NCBI RefSeq assembly: GCF_964059015.1
Contig: NZ_OZ060383.1
Location: forward strand, 1 to 64,000
Direction of reading: 5' to 3'
Length of the DNA: 64,000 bases
From: Buchnera aphidicola (Hyalopterus amygdali)
GTDB taxonomy: Bacteria > Pseudomonadota > Gammaproteobacteria > Enterobacterales > Enterobacteriaceae
Shown: positions 1 through 15,081 of the stretch, piece after piece
Numbering within the stretch: position 1 is the stretch's first letter
Layout of the letters: every line of letters begins with the position of its first letter
Notes under the pieces: generated by a model
The model's database searches: none
Told to the model about the DNA's origin: nothing
Seen by the model: only the letters and a program-made list of their open reading frames with translations
Made by a program: the position numbers and the translations under genes

Positions 1-237
1 TTGTACACAGTTAGTTAATTAAATAAGTTCTTTGATTATCAATATGACACGTTACTTATCCACAGATTTTGTATTTTCTAATAATAAATGTTTTTTGTTT
101 TTTTTTTTTTAGTTAAATAAAAAAAATTAATATTTAATTTAGTTTTTTTTATTTAACATTTTGTTATATGTCATCTTGATTAAAATATTAATACTGTATA
201 GAATAATTTGAATATTTGAAATGGGCATTTTGTGTGT
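1..237. other. oriC: oriC-like origin region upstream of mnmG
   Basis: This is a non-coding, extremely AT-rich stretch at the start of the record. It holds one perfect DnaA box (56-64), a near-box TTGTACACA at 1-9, a 13-mer-like element at 65-77 (9 of the 11 fixed positions of the E. coli GATCTNTTNTTTT repeat), and a run of 13 T at 98-110 that could serve as an unwinding element. In E. coli oriC also lies beside mnmG, with box R1 facing the AT-rich 13-mers and mnmG beyond them; the order here is the same. I see no GATC (Dam/SeqA) site in the stretch. The left part of the origin may lie at the other end of the circular record. The function is inferred from position and motifs. Confidence 0.7.
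56..64 (+). promoter_or_regulatory. DnaA box (perfect TTATCCACA)
   Basis: The nonamer TTATCCACA is identical to the high-affinity E. coli R1/R4 DnaA box. It lies about 175 bp upstream of mnmG and is followed at once by AT-rich DNA, as R1 is in E. coli oriC. DnaA, encoded at 12620-13984 in this window, would be its ligand. Confidence 0.75.
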
Positions 238-2136
238 ATGTTAAACTTAGATTCAAAAAATTTTGATGTTATTGTTATTGGTGGGGGACATGCTGGCACT
301 GAAGCTGCTGCTGCCTCTTCGAGAATAGGTTGTAAAACGTTATTATTAACTCAAAAAAATACGGATATAGGTGTTTTATCTTGTAATCCTGCTATTGGTG
401 GGATCGGGAAAAGTCATTTAGTGAAAGAAATAGATGCTTTAGGTGGCTTGATGGCTAAAGTTATTGATTATTCAGGAATTCAGTTTAGAATTTTAAATTC
501 TAAAAAAGGTCCTGCCGTAAGGTCTACTAGAGCTCAAGCTGATAGAAAACTATATTCATACAATGTTAAAAAATTATTGAAAAAACAGATTAATTTGTTA
601 ATTTTAGAAGAGGAAGTAAAGGATTTAATTGTTAAAAATTATCAAGTAATAGGTGTTTTAACACAGAATAATGTAAGTTTTTATTCTACTTCTGTTATAT
701 TATCTACAGGTACTTTTTTAGGTGGGAAAATACACATAGGTTTACAAACTTATTCTTCTGGAAGAAAAGGAGAAAAAGCTTCTATAGATTTAGCAGCTCG
801 TTTACGGGAGTTACCTCTTCGTGTAAATAGATTAAAAACTGGTACGCCACCTCGAATTAATACTACTACAGTTAATTTTAATGAGTTATTTGTACAACAT
901 GGTGATTTACCTACTCCAGTTTTTTCGTTCATGGGAGATGTATCTAATCATCCCTCTCAAATACCATGTTATCTTACTTATACTAATGAAAAAACACATG
1001 AAATTATACGTAAAAATTTAGATAAAAGTCCTATATATACAGGTATAATTAAGGGCGTAGGACCTCGTTATTGTCCTTCTATTGAAGATAAAATCATGCG
1101 CTTTCCTGATAGAAAAGCACATCAGATATTTTTAGAACCGGAGGGGTTAAATAGTATTAAAATATACCCTAATGGTATTTCAACTAGTTTACCATTAAAT
1201 ATTCAAGAAAAGTTAGTGAGATCTATAAAAGGACTAGAAAAATCTCAAATTATCACCCCTGGTTATGCAGTAGAGTATGATTTTTTTGATCCTAAAGATT
1301 TAAATCTTACTTTGGAAAGTAAATGGATTAAAAATCTTTTTTTAGCTGGTCAAATTAATGGTACAACTGGTTATGAAGAAGCTGCTGCTCAAGGTCTTTT
1401 AGCAGGTTTAAATGCAGCATTAAGAGCAAAAAATAAAGAACAATGGTTTCCTAAACGTCATCAAGCCTATTTAGGTGTATTGATAGATGATCTAACTACG
1501 CAAGGAACAAACGAACCATATCGAATGTTTACCTCTCGAGCTGAATATAGATTAACTTTAAGAGAAGACAATGCTGATTTGCGTTTAACTGAAATTGCTT
1601 ATAAATTTGGTTTAATAGATCATCCAAGATGGATTCGCTATAATGAAAAAATATTGAATATTTCCAATGAAAGAAATCGTTTAAAAAAAATTAAAATTTA
1701 TCCTAAATCCCCCGATGCTAATATTTTAAAAAAAAGATTCAATATTTTTTTAAATCGAGAAACTACAATTTTGCATTTATTAAAACGTCCAGAAATTACA
1801 TATAAAAATTTATCTTATTTAAATTCGTTTCAAACTGGAATTAATGATTTAGAAGCAGCAAATCAAATCGAAAATGATGCTAAATACGAAGGTTATATTA
1901 AGAGACAATTAGAAGAAATTAATAGACATTTAAAAAATGAACATACTCCCTTATCACCTACTTTTAATTATAACAAAATTAAAGGTCTATCTCTTGAGGC
2001 GGCTATAAAATTAAATGATTATAAACCAGTTTCTGTTGGTCAAGCATCACGTATTTCTGGTATAACACCAGCTACTATATCAATTTTATTGATATATCTC
2101 AAAAGGGAATATTATAAAAAAAATTATGTTTTTTAA
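238..2136 (+). CDS. mnmG: MnmG (GidA), tRNA U34 carboxymethylaminomethyl-modifying enzyme
   Basis: This is the FAD-dependent subunit of the MnmE-MnmG complex, which installs the cmnm5 group on the wobble uridine of certain tRNAs; its partner MnmE is at 16724-18094. The N-terminal FAD motif [10 protein letters not shown] is at about residues 15-24. The family blocks [11 protein letters not shown] and [16 protein letters not shown] are intact, and the C-terminal MnmE/tRNA-binding part is present. The length is 632 aa, about the family norm. The frame opens with GTG at 232, but the ATG at 238 gives the usual start close to [10 protein letters not shown], so I chose 238. In E. coli rsmG and atpI follow; both are missing here. 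Confidence 0.97.
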   Translation: MLNLDSKNFDVIVIGGGHAGTEAAAASSRIGCKTLLLTQKNTDIGVLSCNPAIGGIGKSHLVKEIDALGGLMAKVIDYSGIQFRILNSKKGPAVRSTRAQADRKLYSYNVKKLLKKQINLLILEEEVKDLIVKNYQVIGVLTQNNVSFYSTSVILSTGTFLGGKIHIGLQTYSSGRKGEKASIDLAARLRELPLRVNRLKTGTPPRINTTTVNFNELFVQHGDLPTPVFSFMGDVSNHPSQIPCYLTYTNEKTHEIIRKNLDKSPIYTGIIKGVGPRYCPSIEDKIMRFPDRKAHQIFLEPEGLNSIKIYPNGISTSLPLNIQEKLVRSIKGLEKSQIITPGYAVEYDFFDPKDLNLTLESKWIKNLFLAGQINGTTGYEEAAAQGLLAGLNAALRAKNKEQWFPKRHQAYLGVLIDDLTTQGTNEPYRMFTSRAEYRLTLREDNADLRLTEIAYKFGLIDHPRWIRYNEKILNISNERNRLKKIKIYPKSPDANILKKRFNIFLNRETTILHLLKRPEITYKNLSYLNSFQTGINDLEAANQIENDAKYEGYIKRQLEEINRHLKNEHTPLSPTFNYNKIKGLSLEAAIKLNDYKPVSVGQASRISGITPATISILLIYLKREYYKKNYVF

Positions 2137-3224
<1,088 letters not shown>

Positions 3225-3251
3225 GATTAAAATTGACTACAATTATATTGA

Positions 3252-3506
<255 letters not shown>

Positions 3507-3521
3507 TTTTTTTAAAAAATT

Positions 3522-3576
3522 TTATAATTTTAAATTATAAGTACAATCTTTACGTTTCTTAGATAGCGTAAAGATT
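3522..3576 (+). promoter_or_regulatory. Two tandem hairpins between atpE and atpF
   Basis: An AT-only hairpin (9-bp arms at 3522-3530 and 3532-3540) is followed by a stronger one. In the second, AATCTTTACG (3545-3554) pairs perfectly with CGTAAAGATT (3567-3576), with an extra G-U and A-U pair inward. No T-run follows, so it does not look like a simple terminator. Inside an operon it may stabilise the atpE 3' end or mark a processing site, giving more subunit c. That role is inference. Confidence 0.5.
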
Positions 3577-3615
3577 AATTTCTATTTTAATACGTAATAA
3601 TTAAGGTTTATTATT

Positions 3616-4101
3616 GTGAATTTGAATGCGACAATTCTTGGACAAGCACTTTCATTTTTTTTATTTGTTTGGTTTTGTATGAAATATGTATGGCCCCCTA
3701 TTATTTTGGCTATCGAAAAAAGACAAGAAAAAATTAAAAAATCTTTGTTAAAATTAAAAAAATCTGAAGAAGAATTTATTCTTATTCAAGAAAAAATGAA
3801 TAAAAAAATTGAAGATTCTAAACAAAAAGCTTCATTTATTATCAATGAAGCAAATAAACAAAAAACATTAATTTTAGAGAATGCTAAAAACTATGCTGTT
3901 GAAGAAAGTAAAAAAATTTTTTTAAAGAATCAATTAGAAATTGATATGCAAATTATGCTTGCACGTAAAAATTTACATAAAGAAATTGTAAATTTATCTA
4001 TTGCTATAGCTGAAAAAATTATTCAAAAAAATATTAAAAAGGATCAAAACAAAGATTGGATAAATAAATCAATTGTTTCTTTGTCAAAAATAAAAAATTA
4101 A
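3616..4101 (+). CDS. atpF: ATP synthase Fo subunit b
   Basis: This is the peripheral stalk subunit that holds F1 static against the rotor. Residues 1-27 form the membrane anchor ([20 protein letters not shown] is near-identical to E. coli at the N-terminus). The remainder is a lysine- and glutamate-rich helical coiled coil ending in the delta-binding segment. The start is GTG at 3616, with TAAGG nine bases upstream. Its 161 aa compare with 156 in E. coli. Confidence 0.96.
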   Translation: MNLNATILGQALSFFLFVWFCMKYVWPPIILAIEKRQEKIKKSLLKLKKSEEEFILIQEKMNKKIEDSKQKASFIINEANKQKTLILENAKNYAVEESKKIFLKNQLEIDMQIMLARKNLHKEIVNLSIAIAEKIIQKNIKKDQNKDWINKSIVSLSKIKN

Positions 4102-4118
4102 TGTAGGTGGAAATATCA

Positions 4119-4652
4119 ATGTCATCATTTGATACTATTGCTAGACCATATGCTCGAGCAATTTTTGAATTAGCAATTGAAAAAAAATCCATAAATAAAT
4201 GGAAGAGAATGCTAATTTTTATTAATGATATCGTTTCTTCAAAAAAAATTGAACAATTTTTATCCGGATCTTTGTCAGCTAATTATTTATCATCATGTTT
4301 TATTTTTATTGCTGGTGATCAAATTGATGAAAATGCAAAAAATTTAATAAAATTATTAGCGAAAAATCAGCGTTTTAAAATATTTGGCCATATATTAAAA
4401 AATTTTTTAAATTTACTAAATTCTTATGAAAAAAATATAGTCGTTGAACTTACATCAGCGTATTCTTTACAAGAAAATCATATTATTAAAATACGTTCGG
4501 TTTTAGAAAAAATACTATTATGTAAAATTAATTTTGTATATAAAATTGATCATCTAATACTTGATGGTATACTTATTAAAATAAATGATACAGTATTTGA
4601 TTTTTCTATTCGTAATCATTTGCAGCAATTGTCTAATATTTTAAAATTTTAA
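4119..4652 (+). CDS. atpH: ATP synthase F1 subunit delta
   Basis: Delta connects the b-dimer stalk to the top of the alpha3beta3 head. The N-terminal motif [12 protein letters not shown] is clear, while the rest is diverged and lysine/isoleucine-rich as expected in this genome. The frame extends to a GTG at 4107, but ATG 4119 aligns with the family start ([12 protein letters not shown]), follows an AGGTGG ribosome site, and gives 177 aa, equal to E. coli. The start lies 17 bases after the atpF stop. Confidence 0.95.
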   Translation: MSSFDTIARPYARAIFELAIEKKSINKWKRMLIFINDIVSSKKIEQFLSGSLSANYLSSCFIFIAGDQIDENAKNLIKLLAKNQRFKIFGHILKNFLNLLNSYEKNIVVELTSAYSLQENHIIKIRSVLEKILLCKINFVYKIDHLILDGILIKINDTVFDFSIRNHLQQLSNILKF

Positions 4653-4665
4653 GAGAATATTATAT

Positions 4666-6204
4666 ATGCAATTAAATTCTACAGAAATTAGTCAATTAAT
4701 TAAAGAAAGAATTTCTCAATTTGAAGTATTTAATCAATCTTATAATGAAGGTACTATTATTTCTGTTAATGACGGTATTATAAAAATTTATGGTCTTTCT
4801 AATGTCATGTTAGGAGAAATGATTTTATTATCTAATAATGAATATGCAATTGCATTAAATATAGAAAGAGATACAATTGGTGCTGTAGTAATGGGACCTT
4901 ATATTCATATTGTTGAAGGTACTAAAGTTCGGTGTACAGGAAAAATTTTAGAAGTACCTGTAGGTATTGAACTTTTAGGCAGAGTAGTTAATGCCTTAGG
5001 TGTTCCTATTGATGGTAAAGGTTCTTTAAAAAATAATATTTATCTACCAGTAGAAGCTGATGCGCCTGGTGTGATCGAACGAAAATCAATTAATGAACCA
5101 ATTCAAACTGGTTATAAAGCTATTGATGCAATGGTCCCTATTGGTCGTGGCCAACGTGAATTGATTATTGGAGATCGACAAACAGGAAAAACTGCACTTG
5201 CAATCGATACAATTATTAATCAAAAAAAATTTGATATACCATGCATTTATGTTGCTATAGGACAAAAATTATCGACAGTTATAAATGTTGTTAAAAAATT
5301 AGATGAAAACAATGCTTTGTGTAATACTATTATTGTTGTTGCATCAGCATCAGAATCAGCTTCTTTACAGTATTTAGCTCCTTATTCAGGTTGTGCAATG
5401 GGAGAATATTTTCGTGATCGTGGAAAAGATGCTTTAATTGTGTATGATGATTTATCAAAACATGCAATAGCATATCGTCAGATTTCTTTATTGTTACGTC
5501 GACCACCTGGAAGAGAAGCATTTCCCGGAGATGTATTTTATCTTCATTCGCGTTTATTAGAAAGATCAGCTCGTGTTTCTAAAGAACATGTAAAAAAAGT
5601 TACTAAAGGTCAAATCATCGGAAAAACTGGTTCATTAACTGCGTTGCCTATTATTGAAACACAATCTGGAGATGTTTCTGCATTTGTTCCTACAAATGTG
5701 ATTTCTATTACTGATGGACAAATATTTTTAGAATCTAGTTTGTTTAATTCTGGTATTCGCCCAGCTGTTAATGCAGGTATATCTGTTTCCCGTGTTGGTA
5801 GTGCAGCACAAACTAATATTATTAAACATTTATCTTCTGGCATTCGTACAGCATTAGCACAATATCATGAACTTGCTGCTTTTTCTCAGTTTGCATCTGA
5901 TTTGGATGAAACAACTCGAAAACAATTAATATATGGTCAAAAAATTACTGAATTATTAAAGCAAAAGCAATATAGACCTATGTCTATAGCGGAACAAGGA
6001 TTAATGTTTTTTATTGCTGAAAATAATTTTCTTGATGATATTTCTATAAATAATATTATGCGTTTTGAAAATGAAATTTTAATATATTTTCATAATTATC
6101 ATTTAGATTTAATCAAATCAATAAATAAAGATGGTCATTTTAATGCGAATATAAAACAGAAATTCATAACATTGATTAATAAATTTAAAGGTTCTCAATG
6201 TTAA
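4666..6204 (+). CDS. atpA: ATP synthase F1 subunit alpha
   Basis: Alpha is the non-catalytic nucleotide-binding subunit of the F1 head. The Walker A motif GDRQTGKT is at residues 169-176. The Walker B region ([12 protein letters not shown]) and the arginine-finger region ([10 protein letters not shown]) are intact. The protein has 512 aa against 513 in E. coli. It starts 13 bases after atpH, so it is probably translated from the same polycistronic message. Confidence 0.98.
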   Translation: MQLNSTEISQLIKERISQFEVFNQSYNEGTIISVNDGIIKIYGLSNVMLGEMILLSNNEYAIALNIERDTIGAVVMGPYIHIVEGTKVRCTGKILEVPVGIELLGRVVNALGVPIDGKGSLKNNIYLPVEADAPGVIERKSINEPIQTGYKAIDAMVPIGRGQRELIIGDRQTGKTALAIDTIINQKKFDIPCIYVAIGQKLSTVINVVKKLDENNALCNTIIVVASASESASLQYLAPYSGCAMGEYFRDRGKDALIVYDDLSKHAIAYRQISLLLRRPPGREAFPGDVFYLHSRLLERSARVSKEHVKKVTKGQIIGKTGSLTALPIIETQSGDVSAFVPTNVISITDGQIFLESSLFNSGIRPAVNAGISVSRVGSAAQTNIIKHLSSGIRTALAQYHELAAFSQFASDLDETTRKQLIYGQKITELLKQKQYRPMSIAEQGLMFFIAENNFLDDISINNIMRFENEILIYFHNYHLDLIKSINKDGHFNANIKQKFITLINKFKGSQC

Positions 6205-6242
6205 AATAAATTAATGATATTTAATTTTATTAAGAGAAACTA

Positions 6243-7118
6243 GTGACTAGTACAAAAGAAATAAAAAATCAAATAAATAGTGTTATTAATACTAAAAAAA
6301 TTACTAAAGCTATGGAGATGGTAGCTATTTCCAAAATGAGAAAAACAGAAGAAAGAATGCGATTAGGTCGGCCATATTGTGAAATTATTGGAAAAGTAAT
6401 TCATCATATTTTACAAGGTAATTTAGAATACAAACATAGTTATTTAGAAAGTAGAAATATTAAAAGAGCATGTATAATTATAGTTTCTACTGATCGAGGT
6501 TTATGTGGGAGTTTAAATACTAATCTTTTTAAACAAGTACTATTTAAAATTCAAGATTTTGCTAAAATTAACATTCCTTGTGATTTAATATTATTTGGTT
6601 TAAAAAGTTTATCTGTTTTTAAATTATATAGTGGTTCTATTATTTCTTCTGTAACTAAATTAGGTGAAAAACCGGAAATATCAAAATTAATTGGTTCAAT
6701 TAAAATTTTTTTAGAAAAATATCAAAAAAATGAAATTGATAGAGTTTTTATTGCTTATAACAAATTTCAGAACAAACTTCTTCAGTATCCTACTATTAGT
6801 CAGCTTCTCCCATTACACAGCGAAAAAAAAATACTTTACAAAAAAAAAATAAATTGGGATTACTTATATGAACCGGAATCTAAATTAATTTTAGATACAT
6901 TATTTGATCGTTATATTGAATCTCAGATTTATCAAGGTATTTTGGAAAATATTGCAAGTGAGCAGGCTGCTCGTATGGTGGCGATGAAAACCGCTACTGA
7001 TAATAGCGGGAATCGTATTCAGGAATTACAGTTGGTTTATAATAAAATTCGTCAAGCGAATATTACTCAAGAATTAACTGAAATTATTTCAGGAGCATCG
7101 GCAGTTTCAGCGGATTAA
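6243..7118 (+). CDS. atpG: ATP synthase F1 subunit gamma
   Basis: Gamma is the central rotor shaft inside alpha3beta3. Both conserved terminal helices are present: KKITKAMEMVAISKMRK near the N-terminus and EQAARMVAMKTATDN with ITQELTEIISGA at the C-terminus. The start is GTG at 6243, behind AAGAGAAA. The length is 291 aa against 287 in E. coli. The middle segment is more diverged, as usual for gamma. Confidence 0.97.
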   Translation: MTSTKEIKNQINSVINTKKITKAMEMVAISKMRKTEERMRLGRPYCEIIGKVIHHILQGNLEYKHSYLESRNIKRACIIIVSTDRGLCGSLNTNLFKQVLFKIQDFAKINIPCDLILFGLKSLSVFKLYSGSIISSVTKLGEKPEISKLIGSIKIFLEKYQKNEIDRVFIAYNKFQNKLLQYPTISQLLPLHSEKKILYKKKINWDYLYEPESKLILDTLFDRYIESQIYQGILENIASEQAARMVAMKTATDNSGNRIQELQLVYNKIRQANITQELTEIISGASAVSAD

Positions 7119-7124
7119 AATTAG

Positions 7125-8537
<1,413 letters not shown>

Positions 8538-8560
8538 TTAAATATTTTTTGGATATATAC

Positions 8561-8977
8561 ATGGATTTTTATTTAGATATCGTTAGTGTTGAAAAACGTA
8601 TATTTTCTGGATTAATAGATAAGATAAAAGTATCTGGAAGTGAAGGGGAAATGGGAATTTATCCAGGACATACTCAATTATTAAGTATAATTAAACCAGG
8701 TATAATACACATTTTTCACCAAAATAAAAAAGAAGAATGTCTTTATATATCTGGAGGGATTTTAGAGGTTCAACCTGCTACTGTATCTATTTTAGCGGAT
8801 GTAGTTATTCGTGGTTTTGACTTAGATCGTGAACGTGTTTTACAAGCGAAGAAAAAAGCTGAAGAAAGTTTTCAAAAAGATAATATTGGTCTAAAAAAAG
8901 ACGATATTTTACTTGAAATTTCTAAAGCTATTGCAAAGTTACGTGTACTTGAAATTATAGATAAATTTAAAAAATAA
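8561..8977 (+). CDS. atpC: ATP synthase F1 subunit epsilon
   Basis: Epsilon couples gamma to the c-ring and can inhibit ATP hydrolysis. The N-terminal beta-sandwich ([33 protein letters not shown]) and the C-terminal helical hairpin are both present. The frame begins at TTG 8549, but ATG 8561 matches the family start ([17 protein letters not shown]) and gives 138 aa against 139. It is the last gene of the atp operon, with a GC-rich hairpin just downstream. Confidence 0.96.
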   Translation: MDFYLDIVSVEKRIFSGLIDKIKVSGSEGEMGIYPGHTQLLSIIKPGIIHIFHQNKKEECLYISGGILEVQPATVSILADVVIRGFDLDRERVLQAKKKAEESFQKDNIGLKKDDILLEISKAIAKLRVLEIIDKFKK

Positions 8978-8987
8978 AAAATTTTTC

Positions 8988-9008
8988 GCGGCTGGTTTCT
9001 CCCGCCGC
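8988..9008. terminator. Hairpin between convergent atpC and gyrB
   Basis: GCGGC at 8988-8992 pairs with GCCGC at 9004-9008 across an 11-base loop. The GC-rich block stands out in AT-rich DNA and lies between two convergent operons. On the minus strand it is followed by A5T6, and on the plus strand T-richness begins only further on. It may terminate both directions; efficiency cannot be judged from sequence. Confidence 0.5.
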
Positions 9009-9041
9009 AATTATTAGTAAAAAATTTTTCGATTTTATAGA

Positions 9042-11456
<2,415 letters not shown>

Positions 11457-11514
11457 TTATTTATAGTTTTCTATTATTATCTACAATCATAAATTTTTTT
11501 TAAATTAATTAATA

Positions 11515-12615
11515 TTATCTTTTTAATAGCATTATCAGATATGTACTTGGAGAATTCTCTTCTTCTTTAATTTGTATCGAAGATTCAGAGTTATTTACAA
11601 ATAATAAAAATTTTTCGCTTTTTATAGTATTTATTACATCTAGTAAATAATAAACATTTATTGATAATTCTATTTTTTTTTCAAAGTAATCAATTGAAAA
11701 TGTATCTTCAGCAGTCTCTTCTTCTTGATTATCAGATATTACTTTAAAATTTCCATTTTCAATTTTTATTTCAATTCCACAGAATTTTTCATGTGCTAAA
11801 ATAGAAGCACGTAATAGTGATTTTTTTAGTAATACACAATTACACATAATTACATGCAATTTTTTTTTGAGCAAAACAGTCTTATAATCGGGGTACTCAC
11901 CTTCAATTAATTGACAAGTAAAAGTTAAATTATTTATATTTATTCTTATATTATTAGTACCAATGAAAATATGTAATAATTTTATTTCTGTAGTTAATAA
12001 TTTGTATAGTTCCATTATTGCTTTATTAGGAATAATAATTGCAAAAGAATTAATTTTTTTTTCTACTAAAAAATAAGATGTAGCTAATCTATATCCATCT
12101 GTTGCAACTCCACGAAGAACATCACCTTTTTTTTCTAAAAAAATACCATTTAGATAATATCGAACATCCTGTTTTCCCATTGAAAAACTTATTCTTTCTA
12201 TTATTTCTTTTAAAAATTGTGATGATAGATAAAAATCAGAAGTATATTGAAAATTTTGATGATTTGGAAATTTATCAGCAGATAAAGTACTTAATATATA
12301 TTTACTTCTTTCAGAAGAAATATGTATTTTTTTTTCCTTTAATTGTATTTTAACTTCTGATTTTTCAGATAAATTTTGACAAATATATAAAAGTTTTTTA
12401 CCTGAAATTGTTATTTTTCCAGATATATTTTTTTTTAAAATTTTTATATTTGATATAAGTTCTATTTCTAAGTTTGTTGTTGTTAAAGATAATATGTCAT
12501 TTTTAATTTGAATAAGTATGTTTTCTAAAATAGGAAATGAATGATTTTTGACTAATAATCGAGTAATTTTTTTTAAACTTTTAATTAAAATATCATTTTT
12601 AATAGTAAATTGCAT
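11515..12615 (-). CDS. dnaN: DNA polymerase III beta sliding clamp
   Basis: DnaN forms the processivity clamp ring for DNA polymerase III. Its 366 aa equal the E. coli length and fit the three-domain clamp fold. The N-terminus ([17 protein letters not shown]), the segment [10 protein letters not shown] and the carboxy end ([10 protein letters not shown], near the partner-binding pocket) are family-typical, though overall divergence is high. It starts four bases after the dnaA stop, so the two are surely cotranscribed. Confidence 0.96.
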   Translation of the reverse strand: MQFTIKNDILIKSLKKITRLLVKNHSFPILENILIQIKNDILSLTTTNLEIELISNIKILKKNISGKITISGKKLLYICQNLSEKSEVKIQLKEKKIHISSERSKYILSTLSADKFPNHQNFQYTSDFYLSSQFLKEIIERISFSMGKQDVRYYLNGIFLEKKGDVLRGVATDGYRLATSYFLVEKKINSFAIIIPNKAIMELYKLLTTEIKLLHIFIGTNNIRININNLTFTCQLIEGEYPDYKTVLLKKKLHVIMCNCVLLKKSLLRASILAHEKFCGIEIKIENGNFKVISDNQEEETAEDTFSIDYFEKKIELSINVYYLLDVINTIKSEKFLLFVNNSESSIQIKEEENSPSTYLIMLLKR

Positions 12616-12619
12616 AATT

Positions 12620-13984
12620 TTACACTGATAAAGTTCTGATTAAGTTTGAAAAGTCTTCTTTAATATCATGACTTTCTTCGCGTAATTGATCAATTTTTCG
12701 ACAAGCATGTAATACAGTGGTATGATCTCTTCCGCTAAAAGCATCTCCAATTTCAGGTAAGCTATGATTTGTTAATTCTTTTGCCATAGCCATAGCCATT
12801 TGTCTGGGTCGCGCTACTGAACGAGAACGTCTTCTAGATAATAAATCTGCTACCTTTATTTTATAGTATTCTGCAACTGTTTTTTGTATTTGATCAATTG
12901 TAATAAGTTTTTCTTGTGAAACTAATATATCTCTAAGTGCTTCACGAACAAATTCTACAGTAATAGAACGATGAGAAAAATTAGCGTTAACAATAACTCT
13001 ATTTAGAGCCCCTTCTAATTCGCGAACGTTAGAATGCAGATGTTTAGCTATAAAAAAAGCAACTTCATGAGGTAATATAATATTATTTTCGTCAGCTTTT
13101 TTTATTATTATAGCCACTCTAGTTTCTAGTTCTGGTGGATCAATAGCTACTGTTAGGCCCCATCCAAATCTTGATTTTAAACGATCTTCAACACCATTAA
13201 TTTCCTTAGGATAGCGATCAGAAGTTAAAATAATTTGTTGATTACCTTCTAAAAGAGCATTAAATGTATGGAAAAATTCTTCTTGCGAATGTTCTTTATG
13301 TGCAAAAAATTGAATATCATCAATTAACAATGCATCAACAGAACGATAGTATAGTTTAAATTTTTCAATTGCATTGTTTTTTATTGCTTTTACCATATCT
13401 TGTACAAAACGTTCAGAATGCATATAGACAATTTTTACATTATATTTATATGCTAGTATTCCATTTCCTATAGCATGTAATAAATGTGTTTTTCCTAAAC
13501 CTGTACCTCCATATAAAAATAGTGGATTGTAAGAATTTCCAGGATTATTTGCTACCTGTGAAGCTGCTGCTCTTGCTAATTGATTCGATTTTCCTTCTAT
13601 AAAATTTTCAAAATTATATTTTTTATTAATGTTAGAACGGTAAGATAATTTTTGAAAAGTTGGTATCTTATCCCAAATCTTTTCTTCATTTTGATTATTT
13701 ATTTTTTTTAAAGTGTTTTTTTTAAATTTTTTTTCTTTAGAAATTTGATATACTTTAAATTTTATTAATGGTGCATTAGAACCGCAGAAATCTTGTAATA
13801 TTGATTTAAAATTAATTAAATATTTATCTTGTACCCAATCTAATATAAATTGATTTGGAGCATATATTTCTAAAATATTATTGTTTAGTTTGGCTTTCAG
13901 AGAGCGTATCCACATACTAAATTCTGTAGATGGTAGCTCATCCTGCAACCGGTCAAGACACTGTTTCCAAAGACAAAGTGACAC
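12620..13984 (-). CDS. dnaA: Chromosomal replication initiator DnaA
   Basis: DnaA binds DnaA boxes at oriC and opens the duplex. Domain I ([19 protein letters not shown]) is followed by a short, diverged lysine/asparagine-rich linker. The AAA+ domain has Walker [10 protein letters not shown] and Walker [10 protein letters not shown]. The C-terminal helix-turn-helix includes [12 protein letters not shown]. The frame runs up to 13996, but the GTG at 13982-13984 has GGAG six bases upstream and matches the E. coli GTG start (454 aa against 467). Its target box lies at the start of the window. Retention matters because some insect endosymbionts have lost dnaA. Confidence 0.97.
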   Translation of the reverse strand: MSLCLWKQCLDRLQDELPSTEFSMWIRSLKAKLNNNILEIYAPNQFILDWVQDKYLINFKSILQDFCGSNAPLIKFKVYQISKEKKFKKNTLKKINNQNEEKIWDKIPTFQKLSYRSNINKKYNFENFIEGKSNQLARAAASQVANNPGNSYNPLFLYGGTGLGKTHLLHAIGNGILAYKYNVKIVYMHSERFVQDMVKAIKNNAIEKFKLYYRSVDALLIDDIQFFAHKEHSQEEFFHTFNALLEGNQQIILTSDRYPKEINGVEDRLKSRFGWGLTVAIDPPELETRVAIIIKKADENNIILPHEVAFFIAKHLHSNVRELEGALNRVIVNANFSHRSITVEFVREALRDILVSQEKLITIDQIQKTVAEYYKIKVADLLSRRRSRSVARPRQMAMAMAKELTNHSLPEIGDAFSGRDHTTVLHACRKIDQLREESHDIKEDFSNLIRTLSV

Positions 13985-14341
13985 GGTAGACTCCAAGCGA
14001 ACAAAAATTATTAAATAAACTTTGAAAAGTTGCTTTTTTTATTTTGACATATATATTTTACATAAAAAATTATATTTTTTTTTATTAAAAGTTATACAAT
14101 TTAAGATTATCAAGTACAGTAAAAATTATGTAATATATTTTTTATATACTATTTTTTAATATATCTAAATAGTTTTTAGATATAATACTTTTTAAAACAA
14201 TACATTTATCATGCTGTCATAAAATATAAAAAAACTTTTTTTAATTTGATATATTTTTTATTTAAAACAATCTTTTATTTTTCTCTTTTTTAACAATATT
14301 ATTAATTATATTTAATAAAATACATTTAGGTAAATATAAAA
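13985..14341. promoter_or_regulatory. Divergent dnaA/rpmH intergenic region
   Basis: This is 357 bp of non-coding AT-rich DNA between two divergent operons, where the E. coli counterpart carries promoters for both dnaA and rpmH. A TTGACA hexamer occurs at 14044-14049 on the plus strand, but no good -10 lies at the right spacing. A perfect 10-bp inverted repeat (arms 14160-14169 and 14175-14184, five-base loop) is the only clear structure. I see no perfect DnaA box, so DnaA autoregulation is not evident. Confidence 0.5.
14160..14184. repeat. Inverted repeat in the dnaA/rpmH spacer
   Basis: The 9-mer ATATCTAAA (14161-14169) is mirrored by TTTAGATAT (14175-14183) around the loop TAGTT, and the bases at 14160 and 14184 extend it to 10 bp. 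It could be a hairpin in a leader transcript or a protein site. There is nothing to identify a ligand. Confidence 0.5.
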
Positions 14342-14485
14342 ATGAAACGTACTTTCCAGCCTTCAATATTAAAACGTAATCGTTCACATGGATTCAGAAT
14401 TCGGATGGCAACTAAAAATGGTCGTTACATTTTATCCCGCAGACGTGCTAAATTGAGAACACGTTTAACTATTTCTAGTAAATAA
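14342..14485 (+). CDS. rpmH: 50S ribosomal protein L34
   Basis: This is a short gene of 47 codons encoding the very basic L34 of the large ribosomal subunit. The whole family pattern is visible: [19 protein letters not shown] at the start, then the [19 protein letters not shown] core. E. coli L34 has 46 aa. It lies in the conserved order dnaA (divergent)-rpmH-rnpA-yidD-yidC-mnmE, 13 bases before rnpA. Confidence 0.97.
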   Translation: MKRTFQPSILKRNRSHGFRIRMATKNGRYILSRRRAKLRTRLTISSK

Positions 14486-14498
14486 TAGGTTAAATATA

Positions 14499-14843
14499 GT
14501 GTTGAATTACTTTTTTAAAAAAAAATCAAGATTATTAAAGTCTAAAAATTTTAAATATGTTTTTAGCAATCCTTATTCAAAAAATACTTTTCAAATAAAT
14601 GTATTATCACGTTTTAATTTATTAGATTATCCAAGATTAGGTCTTAGTGTTTCTCGTAAAAATATTAAAGATGCATATAAGCGTAATACAATTAAACGAG
14701 TAATTCGAGAAACTTTTCGTTTATTACAACACGAACTAATATCAATGGATTTTATTGTTATAGCTAAGAAAAACATTATTTATCTAAATAATAAGAACAT
14801 AATGAGTATATTGGAGAATATATGGTCAAATTATCATCGATAG
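14499..14843 (+). CDS. rnpA: Ribonuclease P protein component
   Basis: This protein cofactor of RNase P helps the catalytic RNA remove 5' leaders from pre-tRNAs. The family RNR motif region is clear (KRNTIKRVIRETFR), preceded by LGLSVSRKNIKDA. Its 114 aa compare with 119 in E. coli. The start is GTG at 14499; a TTG follows directly and cannot be excluded. The 3' end overlaps yidD by 22 bases, so translation is probably coupled. The RNA partner rnpB is not in this window. Confidence 0.96.
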   Translation: MLNYFFKKKSRLLKSKNFKYVFSNPYSKNTFQINVLSRFNLLDYPRLGLSVSRKNIKDAYKRNTIKRVIRETFRLLQHELISMDFIVIAKKNIIYLNNKNIMSILENIWSNYHR

Positions 14844-15079
14844 TTATATTTTTTTTGATTTTTTTGGTACTAATTTATCAAAAATTTATTAGTTTCTTTA
14901 TGAAATCAAATTGTCGTTTTTATCCAACTTGCTCAACATATATGATTTTGTCTTTACGTGAATTTGGTTGTATTAAAGGTTTAATTTTAACTATTTTACG
15001 TTTGTTAAAGTGTCATCCATTTCATTCAGGTGGACAGGATTTTTTACCCTTAAAAATAAAAGACAAAAGTGAAAATTAA
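14822..15079 (+). CDS. yidD: YidD, membrane protein insertion efficiency factor
   Basis: This is a small basic protein thought to assist YidC-dependent membrane insertion. It has an N-terminal hydrophobic/amphipathic helix (about residues 5-20) and the conserved cysteine-containing block CRFYPTCSTYM followed by CHPFHSGGQDFLP. It has 85 aa, as in E. coli. It overlaps rnpA by 22 bases and its TAA overlaps the first of two candidate yidC start codons, a very compact arrangement. Confidence 0.96.
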   Translation: MVKLSSIVIFFLIFLVLIYQKFISFFMKSNCRFYPTCSTYMILSLREFGCIKGLILTILRLLKCHPFHSGGQDFLPLKIKDKSEN

Positions 15080-15081
15080 TG

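Noticed and set aside
232..237. GTG at 232 as the mnmG start
   Set aside because: It adds only two residues (M-C) before an ATG that fits the family start, with no ribosome site favouring it.
14044..14049. TTGACA as a sigma-70 -35 for rpmH
   Set aside because: The nearest TATATT is 21 bases away and the site is 290 bases from rpmH, so it is too weak to call a promoter.
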